64,000 bases of DNA from Debaryomyces hansenii CBS767. Taxonomy: Eukaryota > Ascomycota > Pichiomycetes > Serinales > Debaryomycetaceae. The translations under genes and the position numbers were made by a program. The DNA is taken from contig NC_006046.2 of the NCBI RefSeq assembly GCF_000006445.2, forward strand, positions 1,054,001 to 1,118,000. Direction: 5' to 3'. Below are positions 32,393-41,071 of the stretch, piece after piece (the stretch's first letter is position 1; each line of letters begins with the position of its first letter). The notes under the pieces are model-generated. The model was given only the letters and a program-made list of their open reading frames with translations, searched no databases and was not told the origin of the DNA.

Positions 32393-33181
32393 ATGACAGA
32401 ACCATTAGATAGTGAAAGACCTAATATACAGTTGGGTAATGTATATTCTAATATAGTCGAACTCAACCAAATCGTTCCATCTATTATAGAAAACATGATC
32501 GACGAAAAGATAAGACAAGCACCTGAATGGTTTACGTCGGAAATAAATAATATCAAGACTAGCTTTACCAATATGGATAATAAGCTTACTTCACTCCAGA
32601 AAGAGGTTGCTTCACTCAAGACAGATATGGATGGCAAGGTTGCTTCACTCAAGACAGATGTTGCTTCACTCAAGACAGATGTTGCTTCACTCAAGACAGA
32701 TATGGATGGCAAGGTTGCTTCACTCAAGACAGATGTTGCTTCACTCAAGACAGATATGGATGGCAAGGTTGCTTCACTCAAGACAGATGTTGCTTCACTC
32801 AAGACAGATATGGATGGCAAGTTTACATCACTTGAGGCAGGCTTGTATGACAATTTTGCTTTAGTTGATTCGACATTTGCTAAATTGGAGTACAGTCATT
32901 TATGTTTGTTTAATTCTTTTAGAAGGATGAACGGATATGAAGCTGTTAGTGTACCATTTTTAAATAGAGAAGAAAATCAAGAAGAATTGCCGCTAATTCT
33001 GTCAGTTCAGGACATTGATGGATTGACTAAAGAAGAATGCCAACGATTTTTAAGGGGATACAATATTGAATTTCATCCAAATGAAACAATCAAACTAAAG
33101 GAAAAATTAAGGGAAGGAGTAGGTTTAATGGCTAGGTATGACTATGAATACAAATTTGCAACTTTTTCCACGCCTAATTAG
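32393..33181 (+). CDS. Coiled-coil protein with a heptad minisatellite and a Mug135-like C-terminal domain
   Basis: 262 residues. The N-terminal 70 residues are helical. Residues 72-143 are eight copies of VASLKTD, four of them extended by MDGK, forming a coiled coil from heptads (7) and hendecads (11). The C-terminal part (about 165-245) has LFNSFRRMNGYEAVSVPFLN, then LPLILSVQDIDGLTKEECQRFLRGYNI. It resembles the Mug135-like C-terminal domain found in fungal coiled-coil proteins of unknown function (recalled family, moderate confidence). There is no signal peptide or membrane segment. The neighbourhood is poor in genes and holds relics on both sides, so this is probably a fast-changing accessory family. 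Confidence 0.7.
   Translation: MTEPLDSERPNIQLGNVYSNIVELNQIVPSIIENMIDEKIRQAPEWFTSEINNIKTSFTNMDNKLTSLQKEVASLKTDMDGKVASLKTDVASLKTDVASLKTDMDGKVASLKTDVASLKTDMDGKVASLKTDVASLKTDMDGKFTSLEAGLYDNFALVDSTFAKLEYSHLCLFNSFRRMNGYEAVSVPFLNREENQEELPLILSVQDIDGLTKEECQRFLRGYNIEFHPNETIKLKEKLREGVGLMARYDYEYKFATFSTPN
32606..32821 (+). repeat. In-frame coding minisatellite, 21/33-bp units
   Basis: 216 bp made of eight units in the order 33, 21, 21, 33, 21, 33, 21, 33 bp. The 21-bp core starts GTTGCTTCACTC and encodes VASLKTD; the 33-bp form adds MDGK. The copies are almost identical, so unit number is likely to vary between strains without breaking the frame. Confidence 0.95.
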
Positions 33182-33289
33182 TTCAGTCTTATGGAATCAT
33201 AATGTTCATCGTTATTGTTATTTTACTTACGGCATCGACTCATTAGGAGCAATGCGATATAGCTAGAAAAAGTATGCATGCTAATATAT

Positions 33290-33419
33290 AAGTTCTGCGA
33301 AGTTTATAATTTCGGTTTAATATATATCAAATGTAGAAGAGATGAAGGAAATGTTTAAGAAATTAAACAAAGAAGCAGAGGATACATATACCAGAACTGT
33401 GCCCGATAAGCTTGTTTGA
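33290..33419 (+). pseudogene. Decayed coding relic right of the coiled-coil gene
   Basis: A short open stretch reads as SNVEEMKEMFKKLNKEAE, continues DTYTRTVPDKLV and ends at the TGA at 33417-33419. Its upstream side is closed by stops. Order-conserved blocks match the relic at 31640-31960 (EMK...KEA...YT), so the two flank the coiled-coil gene as diverged copies. Confidence 0.35.
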
Positions 33420-34170
33420 TAAATTGCATACATTTTTCACGCCTTTTTAGATACAAAGGAAAGATAGTATCATTCCAATACAATAGTGAGGTTTCAGCAG
33501 GATATGCTACTTAAAGGCAAATACATACCGACAGATCAACGCAAACGCGGTTGCAATAGTTTCGCACTCGAGACCATTACGGTTTGACATAATTCTTCTG
33601 ACTCGATTCGACACCAGCAACTGGCATGGATCACAAGAGCATATATACCGGTACACCAGGTTACACCAGGACACATAGGAATTTGCCCCGAGATACTCGG
33701 ATGATATGAAATTTTTTTTTGAGTGCCAAAAGTCGTAGTCAAAAGCCCCGGTACATATTTTCTCTACGAAATTCTTGAGATCGCTAATCCTTTGTTTGAC
33801 GTCACTCGATGTAATCATATTCACAACCCCCCGGACTTGCTGCGGTCCTTCGAGCTCTGCGACTATTTACACACTTGGAGATTTTGAACTTGTTCTGCAC
33901 TCAGTTCCGATCATCATCTCAGCTTACGAGTTTCTCTTTGAAGATGATTGCGAAAGTATTAGCCAATATCAACCAGTCTAACAACTACGCTGACTTATAT
34001 TCTTGCCTTACGTCCACACCATCTCCGTACGTCATATCATACCAAACCGTTCATTAGCCTCGGCAAATCTACTATTAGTCTCACGGTGGATTGGCGGAAA
34101 CAATAGCTTCCAGCGCATATTTTTTCGGTCCCGAGTCGGTGTAGGACCAATCATTCGCACCCACTCCTGA

Positions 34171-34208
34171 TTACAATGGTAATGACGATGATTCATTAAT
34201 CATTGTAA
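34171..34208. repeat. Inverted repeat upstream of ICL1
   Basis: TTACAATGGTAATGA (34171-34185) faces TCATTAATCATTGTAA (34193-34208) across 7 nt. About 13-14 pairs form, with one bulge or mismatch. It is about 440-475 bp before the ICL1 start. Confidence 0.6.
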
Positions 34209-34325
34209 CTCCGAGCTATCACATGGACAAGTGGATCATGGTTCTTTAACACCGGTCATTTTCAGTGCCTATAATTTATACCGGTTTTTCATACGGTCTT
34301 CGACTGGAATCGTGTAGACATTCAC

Positions 34326-34336
34326 CCATCTAACCG
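34326..34336 (+). promoter_or_regulatory. Carbon-source-response-like element 1
   Basis: CCATCTAACCG matches the CSRE consensus CCRTYSRNCCG at 10 of 11 positions. In Saccharomyces this site binds Cat8 and Sip4 and drives gluconeogenic genes such as ICL1. Binding here is inferred. Confidence 0.5.
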
Positions 34337-34445
34337 TTTGCTAGACATCCCCCGGTCTACTTGTGGAAGAATCCAGTACTTGTAGCCTTCACTTAGTATC
34401 CATTGCAGATCCTCGGCGTCGGAGGTGTATAGTATTCTGGGGTTT

Positions 34446-34456
34446 CCATCTATCCG
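34446..34456 (+). promoter_or_regulatory. Carbon-source-response-like element 2
   Basis: CCATCTATCCG, 10 of 11 to the CSRE consensus, with the same deviation as element 1 and exactly 120 bp from it. It is about 190 bp before the ICL1 start. Confidence 0.5.
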
Positions 34457-34646
34457 AGGGTTTGGTGCGTTTGATCATCGCACGACTCGTTGCTTAAGGG
34501 TAAACGGAAGAAAGGAAAGTCTGGGGTAGGGTGAAAAACGACAATTTAAATAGCAGAATAATTCCACATATTTTTCAGGTTTTTGGCAAGCTATTATTCA
34601 GATATTGACTCTAAAGTAATACAATAATTACAATATAAATATCATT

Positions 34647-36299
34647 ATGCCATACACTAAAATAGACGTTAACGAAGAAGAAAAATTCTTCCAAGATCAA
34701 GTTAAAGAGATCCAACAATGGTGGAAAGAACCTCGTTGGGCCAAAACCAAGAGAATCTACCAAGCTGAGGATATTGCCAAGAAGAGAAGTAGTTTGAAGG
34801 TTGACTACCCATCTTCTAACCAAGCTAAGAAGTTATACAAGTTGTTACAAGAGCATGACAAGAACAAGAGTGCATCATTCACATTCGGTGCCTTGGACCC
34901 AGTGCAAGTGACCCAAATGGCCAAGTACTTGGACTCCATCTATGTTTCCGGATGGCAATGTTCTTCTACTGCTTCTACTTCTAACGAGCCATCCCCAGAT
35001 TTAGCTGATTACCCTATGGATACCGTTCCAAACAAGGTTGAGCACTTATGGTTTGCTCAATTATTCCACGACAGAAAGCAAAGAGAGGAAAGATTGAATC
35101 TTTCCAAGGAAGAACGTGCTAAGACCCCATACACTGATTTCTTGAGACCTATCATCGCTGATGCTGACACTGGTCACGGTGGTATTACTGCTATTCTTAA
35201 ATTGACCAAGTTATTCGTTGAAAGAGGTGCTGCAGGTATTCATATTGAAGATCAGGCTCCAGGTACCAAGAAGTGTGGACATATGGCTGGTAAGGTTTTA
35301 GTTCCAGTTCAAGAACACATTAACCGTTTAGTTGCCATCAGAGCATCTGCTGATATCTTAGGGTCTGACTTATTATGTGTTGCTAGAACTGACTCTGAAG
35401 CTGCTACTTTACTTACCTCAACCATTGACCACAGAGACCACTACTTCGTTCTTGGTGCTACCAACCCAGAATCCCCAGATTTGGCTGCCTTGATGGCTGA
35501 GGCTGAATCTAATGGTATCTACGGTGATAAATTAGCTTCTATCGAAGTCGAATGGACCAAGAAGGCTGGTTTGAAATTATTCCACGAAGCCGTCATTGAT
35601 GAAATCAACAACGGTAACTTCTCCAACAAACAAGCTTTGATCAAGAAATTCACCGACAAGGTTAACCCATTATCCGCTACTTCTAACAAGGAAGCTAGAA
35701 AACTTGCCAGAGAAATCTTAGGTAAGGATGTTTTCTTTGACTGGGATGTTGCAAGAGCTAGAGAGGGTTACTACAGATACCAAGGTGGTACTCAATGTGC
35801 CGTTATGAGAGGTCAAGCATATGCTCCATACGCTGATATGATTTGGATGGAATCCGCATTACCAGACTTCAAGCAAGCCAAGGAATTCGCTGAAGGTGTT
35901 AAGGCTAAATGGCCTGATCAGTGGTTAGCTTACAACTTGTCTCCATCTTTCAACTGGAACAGAGCTATGCCACCTAATGAACAAGAAACCTACATCAAGA
36001 GATTAAGTGAATTAGGTTACGTCTGGCAATTCATCACCTTAGCCGGTTTACATACTACTGCTTTGGCTGTGGATGATTTCGCTAACCAATACTCTCAAAT
36101 CGGTATGAGAGCTTACGGTCAAACTATCCAAGCTCCTGAAATCGAAAAGGGTGTTGAAGTTGTTAAGCATCAAAAATGGTCTGGTGCAGAATACATTGAT
36201 GGTTTATTAAAGATGGTCACTGGTGGTGTCTCTTCTACTGCTGCTATGGGTGCTGGTGTTACTGAAGACCAGTTCAAAGAAAAGGCTGCTGGTAAGTAA
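34647..36299 (+). CDS. ICL1: Isocitrate lyase
   Basis: A 550-residue glyoxylate-cycle enzyme that splits isocitrate into glyoxylate and succinate. It shows [12 protein letters not shown] near residue 103, the Mg-binding DADTGHGG near 172, the catalytic KKCGHM near 210 (Cys is the general acid/base), the NLSPSFNWN loop near 430, and TLAGLHTTA near 460. The C-terminus is AAGK, so there is no canonical PTS1; localisation cannot be read from the tail. Codon bias is strong, as for an abundantly induced enzyme. Two CSRE-like sites upstream fit derepression on acetate, ethanol or fatty acids, together with the acetyl-CoA synthetase at 11.4 kb. Confidence 0.96.
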   Translation: MPYTKIDVNEEEKFFQDQVKEIQQWWKEPRWAKTKRIYQAEDIAKKRSSLKVDYPSSNQAKKLYKLLQEHDKNKSASFTFGALDPVQVTQMAKYLDSIYVSGWQCSSTASTSNEPSPDLADYPMDTVPNKVEHLWFAQLFHDRKQREERLNLSKEERAKTPYTDFLRPIIADADTGHGGITAILKLTKLFVERGAAGIHIEDQAPGTKKCGHMAGKVLVPVQEHINRLVAIRASADILGSDLLCVARTDSEAATLLTSTIDHRDHYFVLGATNPESPDLAALMAEAESNGIYGDKLASIEVEWTKKAGLKLFHEAVIDEINNGNFSNKQALIKKFTDKVNPLSATSNKEARKLAREILGKDVFFDWDVARAREGYYRYQGGTQCAVMRGQAYAPYADMIWMESALPDFKQAKEFAEGVKAKWPDQWLAYNLSPSFNWNRAMPPNEQETYIKRLSELGYVWQFITLAGLHTTALAVDDFANQYSQIGMRAYGQTIQAPEIEKGVEVVKHQKWSGAEYIDGLLKMVTGGVSSTAAMGAGVTEDQFKEKAAGK

Positions 36300-36508
36300 G
36301 ATATTTAGTCACGATTAATATTTATTTATAATCATTATTTAATTTAGTTCTTTTTATTTCATATAGTTAAGATATATGCCTATTTATTAGTTATTTCATC
36401 TGTATTAACGTTTATTTAACATACGTCATAGAAACGATCAAGTCGCATCGCTATCGCAGAAAAATAATTTTTTTATTCTCTTTATCGGACTATGAATATC
36501 ACATTGGT

Positions 36509-37717
36509 ATGGGGTTTATACAGCCAGGAAGATCGTTAAAGAAACGTAAGATAAAGAAAAGTCAAAGTCCACATGTCGTGCAATATGCTCCTCCGAATAA
36601 ATCAATTTTAGAGAAGTTTCCACATGAATTATTGTACCGAGTATTCGTTTTAACTGGCTTAAAAGAGAATAACTTATCATTGACAAATAAATACTTCAAT
36701 AAGGTCTTGTCGCTTAATAGTAGACGAATATATAATACGTATTGGCCTGGAAAAAGAATCCTATTGGACATAGTTGACATTCACTTCACGTATGATTTGA
36801 ATCAGAACATTAATATTCCAAAAATTAAAAAGAAAATCCAATATTACACGAGTAAAATCCCAGGTAATGGGAACGAAAATCTCCGCAACCTTAAGGAAGG
36901 TATAAAAGTATTTGAAGAGATATCTTCTGCATTATCTGCAGATTTGTTCAATTATAAATTTATCTCATCTGAGTTTCTTGATCTATTTAACTTGACAAAA
37001 TCTCATGCATTGGAATATAATGTTATTTTGGAAGAGATAAAGGAAAGACCTAAATTCATAAAGGAGAATGATAAAGCTCTCATGAAGGAGTGTAAGCGTA
37101 TGAATGTTAGTATTCCTGAATCGGAGGACGAATGTGATAACATGGCAAGAATGGCTGACCAACTATTTAATTCAAACACTCCAGATATTGTCCCTCGAGA
37201 CTCATCACCAGATAACCAGGAGAACAACAACACAAATAAATATTCCTACGCGACATATACCAAGTCACCTAAATTATCAGCCAAGTTTTACGATAATATC
37301 ACTCAGAAGCGATTGATATTAATGTCAAAAATGTGTCATTTCGGATTTATTGTGGAAGATATTGACAAGCTTTTCATCAATACAATACGTTCATTTGATA
37401 GAGATGATTGGGAGATGGAATATTGGCGTGATTCGTTTGATGTACTACTTGACCTTTCAAAGTCTGTTATCCCAACCTCGGCAATAATCGAAGGGTTTGA
37501 ATCAATTACGGCATGTAAGCCACAGAACAAGCAACACTACTATACAATAACGAACCGGTTACTAGAACTATATTTTAGAGAAGATCAACGAAATGGTGTT
37601 GATGATTCAAGTATATGGTATTATATTGTGAGCACTAAAAATCATAAATATTTTGACATGATCATGAACTTTGCCGGAAAACCAAGTAATGAAATATTAG
37701 CATTAATGCATACATGA
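36509..37717 (+). CDS. F-box-like protein of unknown function
   Basis: 402 residues. After a basic, disordered head (KKRKIKKSQ) there is a probable F-box at about residues 31-68: ILEKFPHELLYRVFVLTGLKE, then NNLSLTNKYFNKVLSLNSRR. This has the Pro-x-Glu-Leu and the spaced hydrophobics expected of an Skp1-binding motif. The rest is charged and helical and has no repeats (no LRR, WD40 or Kelch) that I can see. Similar lineage-specific F-box proteins occur in Candida-clade genomes. It probably serves an SCF ubiquitin ligase or an Skp1 complex; the substrate is unknown. Confidence 0.65.
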   Translation: MGFIQPGRSLKKRKIKKSQSPHVVQYAPPNKSILEKFPHELLYRVFVLTGLKENNLSLTNKYFNKVLSLNSRRIYNTYWPGKRILLDIVDIHFTYDLNQNINIPKIKKKIQYYTSKIPGNGNENLRNLKEGIKVFEEISSALSADLFNYKFISSEFLDLFNLTKSHALEYNVILEEIKERPKFIKENDKALMKECKRMNVSIPESEDECDNMARMADQLFNSNTPDIVPRDSSPDNQENNNTNKYSYATYTKSPKLSAKFYDNITQKRLILMSKMCHFGFIVEDIDKLFINTIRSFDRDDWEMEYWRDSFDVLLDLSKSVIPTSAIIEGFESITACKPQNKQHYYTITNRLLELYFREDQRNGVDDSSIWYYIVSTKNHKYFDMIMNFAGKPSNEILALMHT

Positions 37718-37834
37718 ATATAGATATATAGATATAAATATATTTCACACATACTGAAATAAGGGAAATTCAGTGCGATATATAAAAAGTATAAAAATGA
37801 TGAAGTGAAGGCGTAATTTACATGAAAAAATATT

Positions 37835-38939
37835 CTATCGATATGTCTGAGGATCCATCTGTTGCAGCTGTTGAGCTTGTTGTTGCAGTTGCTGTTGCAG
37901 TTGTTGGTATGGATCTGCTAAATGTTGCATTAACGGATTTGGGTTTGAAATTTCGTGGAACCATGGGTGTTGTAATGCTTGTCTAGCAGTGATTCTTGCG
38001 TCTGGTCTCATTTGCAACAAACTACTTAATAAATTAAGCCCCATCGAATCTAAGTTTGGAATTAACAACCTCAAATCTTGTGGAACAAATATTTGCCAAT
38101 TATTCTTAAAGTTGGCATACGATGAAACACCTGGCCACGTTCTTTCATTAGGAGTACCCATCAATCTGAAAATTTTAATCAATTGGTCATCATTTGAAGT
38201 ACCAGGGAATAATGGCTTGCCTGTGCACATCTCTGCAAAGATACAACCAGCTGACCAGATATCAATTGACGCTGTATAAGCTCTAGACCCCAATAACACA
38301 TCTGGCGCCCTATACCATAATGTCACAACTTCATTCGAGAATGTATTGAATGGAATCCCAAAAGCTCTCGCAAGTCCAAAATCACCCAACTTTAATTCTC
38401 CCTTATTGTTAATCAATAAATTCTGAGGCTTTAAATCACGGTGCAATACTCTATTATCGTGACAGAACATTATTCCCTTCAATAACTGGAAAATAAATGA
38501 CTTGACAATTTTCAAATCTAATGCTCCCTGGTTACCATGTGCTTCCATATACTTTTTCAAGTCTTTATCCATAAACTCAAACACCAAAGTAAGCTTATTT
38601 TCGGTATGAATAACATCATAGAGGGTCACGATATTTTCATGATCCAATTCCTTCATTAAAGAAATTTCTCTTATTGCTGTGGATGGTGTACCTTCTTCAG
38701 AGTCTAAGTTGATTTCTTTCAATGCCACAAGCTGCCCATTAGTACGATTTCTACCTTTATAGACAGTAGCATATGTTCCTTCACCTAATTTTTCAAGCTG
38801 CTGAAATCTATACCAGTTAGTTACATTTTGTTCAGACGTGTTACATTGTATTTACCCTTCATTTTTCTAAGCCAATACTGTAAATCATCCAATTCATGAT
38901 AGTTAAAATAAATACTTACTGAGAAGAGGACCCAGTCAT
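37835..38939 (-). CDS. PHO85: Cyclin-dependent kinase Pho85, one intron
   Basis: The model is complement(join(37835..38807,38920..38939)), 330 residues. Exon 1 encodes MTGSSS plus two bases of Gln; exon 2 continues [18 protein letters not shown]. Saccharomyces PHO85 has its intron at the same codon. Kinase landmarks are the Gly loop [17 protein letters not shown], the [14 protein letters not shown] helix, [19 protein letters not shown] and the activation loop [17 protein letters not shown]. It pairs with Pcl cyclins to control phosphate, glycogen and nutrient responses. A Gln-rich tail after residue 300, absent from the Saccharomyces protein, ends MDPQTYR. Confidence 0.95.
38808..38919 (-). 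other. PHO85: Intron of PHO85
   Basis: Donor GTAAGT at 38919, branch-like AACTAAC 8 nt before the acceptor TATAG, which ends at 38808. Retention leads at once to a TAA in the donor (CAG TAA). Confidence 0.9.
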
Positions 38940-39120
38940 CTTATTACTTTGTCTAATGCCAATTAACTTTCTATAAGGACTATGCTAAAAATATATAAAG
39001 CTGGTATTATATCCTAATCGAAAGAAAGGGCGGTAGTTGAAAAATTCATTTCTAGATATTGTATTTCTATATACAGGATTAAATTTGTAGAACGATAATG
39101 GATACATACATACTAGTAAC

Positions 39121-40905
39121 CTAGTGATTTCTAGGTGCCTTTTTCATCAAGTTTATAGAGTTCTCGACCCATCCTTCTGCCCCACCTTCTAAAGCCAAAA
39201 TATCAAGGACTCTAGTTTGAGTTACCTCATCGTTTTCGTCGATACAATGAGGTTGTCTTTTAGTTGCAATAATCGCAGCATTTCTTGTACTTGGGATCCT
39301 GAGCATTTCCTTTTCGACTATCCAACCCATCTGCTTCGCCAAGTCCTCAGTATGGTCTACTAAGGCGCCATATGTCGATACATTTTGTTGTTGGTTTGAT
39401 TTCTGTTGTTTCCGTGGTGAATATCTAACCTTTGCGCCTGATAATGCATGTGAACAACATGGTATTACCATGAATGGATAACCCAACAACGGTATCCAGC
39501 ATGTTAATTCATCTGAATGATTTCCGATTATAAATGTATTTGGTGGAAATTCTTCTGTTGTACAAACTTGAGATGATTCTAATAAATTGGCAGAGGAATA
39601 TGTCGTTAATGTGGAGCTCGAATTAGTATGACTTGTAGATTTGTCGTCAGCAGGGACGTTCTCGGCTTCGCAGCTGCAATTGTTCTTGGAAGGAAGCTGA
39701 GGTGCTTGAAAATATCTAAAGTTATCGGTGACATTAGGGATTAACCTCGACAATGCAGGATGTGGTTTTAATAATACGCTTGGAATGATAATCTGTTCCG
39801 ACAAGTTATTTTGAACGTTTTCTGGATAGGTACTCCAGGATTTTCTTGAACGAGCATCTATTCCTTTACCACTATAGCCTTCCATGTTCAAAATGTATAC
39901 TAATAACCCATTACCACAACCTAAGTCTCTAAATTCGAAATCTTCCCTAGACTTATATTTTACTGTCCAAAGCTCAATTAAAAATGCAGCAATCGCAAGG
40001 TCTTCAAAGACATGCTTTTTAGGATCAGTACTTTCACACCACAGATTCACTAAATTAGAGGAATACTTTTTCTTCAAAGTTATATATCTATTTTGGAATG
40101 CTATTTTTGGTACAACTAAATCATGATTCACCCTTTTTTCATACCCAGATTTTGCCCCAAGGGAATGTTTACTAGATGTTTGTAATAATCTAAGAGCGAT
40201 TCTTATTGGCCTTTCAGTTACATCCAAATTTCTTAAAGACAATTGTATCTCAGGCGACGTTTTATAATTCTGGTAATTGAATGGTAAATATTGAATAGAT
40301 AAAGTTGATTTATGATATAGTATCCCCACGCCATAGACAGGAGGTAAATAAAAAGGAATCTCGTCACTTGATTGTATATGGGGAATGTATACCACTAGAA
40401 CAGAATCATCTGATTCTTTTTCTGTATGACTCTCGGGATCGGCATTTGAGCTAGATAAAACCAAGCAAGTCTGGTTTATTATGTGATCTTTGAACGGGTT
40501 TCTAGGTATGATTCGCCTGACTACTTCACATTTAGTGTTCAATTTTAATTCACTATTATTCAATGAAATTGTTCTCAAGTCGATATCATCAAGGTATCTA
40601 TGTAGTATAACGTCATCGGGATTTTCTGATGGAAATTCAGGTACCTTATTTATTAATTTACTGACAAAGGTAGAATCTCCATTTTCAACGTCAAACACAT
40701 TTTCTTTCAATATATCTGCCCTCATGATTACAGTCGAATTTATGTTAGGTTGTTTTATCAAGTTTGACATCGCAGTTTCGAAGTGATGAGCTTCAATATC
40801 AACTGCAGTTTGATAAATAGGTACCCATGGGTCACCTATCTTTGAAGTCTCAGAGAGTAACAACTCAGCATCAAAATCATTTTTTGACTTTGTATGTTTA
40901 ACCAT
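39121..40905 (-). CDS. TRM44: tRNA(Ser) Um44 2'-O-methyltransferase Trm44
   Basis: 594 residues. The methyltransferase core has DLGCGNGLLVYILNMEGYSGKGIDARSRKSW near residue 325 (motif I, SAM binding), NTFIIGNHSDELTCWIPLL near 455 (motif IV region), and a Cys-containing PCCSHALSG near 486. This arrangement is typical of Trm44, which makes 2'-O-methyluridine at position 44 of tRNA-Ser in the cytoplasm. The N-terminal 300 residues are family-specific. In a CTG-clade yeast the enzyme would also act on tRNA-Ser decoding CTG, if that tRNA has U44. Confidence 0.88.
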   Translation of the reverse strand: MVKHTKSKNDFDAELLLSETSKIGDPWVPIYQTAVDIEAHHFETAMSNLIKQPNINSTVIMRADILKENVFDVENGDSTFVSKLINKVPEFPSENPDDVILHRYLDDIDLRTISLNNSELKLNTKCEVVRRIIPRNPFKDHIINQTCLVLSSSNADPESHTEKESDDSVLVVYIPHIQSSDEIPFYLPPVYGVGILYHKSTLSIQYLPFNYQNYKTSPEIQLSLRNLDVTERPIRIALRLLQTSSKHSLGAKSGYEKRVNHDLVVPKIAFQNRYITLKKKYSSNLVNLWCESTDPKKHVFEDLAIAAFLIELWTVKYKSREDFEFRDLGCGNGLLVYILNMEGYSGKGIDARSRKSWSTYPENVQNNLSEQIIIPSVLLKPHPALSRLIPNVTDNFRYFQAPQLPSKNNCSCEAENVPADDKSTSHTNSSSTLTTYSSANLLESSQVCTTEEFPPNTFIIGNHSDELTCWIPLLGYPFMVIPCCSHALSGAKVRYSPRKQQKSNQQQNVSTYGALVDHTEDLAKQMGWIVEKEMLRIPSTRNAAIIATKRQPHCIDENDEVTQTRVLDILALEGGAEGWVENSINLMKKAPRNH

Positions 40906-41071
40906 TACTTTGCTATTTAATCTAAAGCTTAATCAAGTTGTTTTCCATATGTTTCTTTCATCATCATTCCGATGGCTGTAAAATATGAAAAAAAATTCGT
41001 CACGTGCATTAACCTATATACTTATTGCATCCAATATTTTATGAAACCTAGGGAATATGATTAGTTCTATA

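Larger units (their letters stand above)
33182..34646. other. Long intergenic region, ICL1 promoter
   Basis: 1.47 kb. It holds a coding relic (33290-33419), a short ACACCAGG tandem repeat near 33653-33672, an inverted repeat (34171-34208) and two carbon-source-response-like elements (34326 and 34446). A 105-codon reverse frame (33507-33824) has no recognisable features. Confidence 0.6.

Noticed and set aside
33507..33824. 105-codon reverse frame upstream of ICL1
   Set aside because: Several rival frames cover the same stretch, and no domain, membrane or signal feature is seen; a small orphan gene cannot be excluded.
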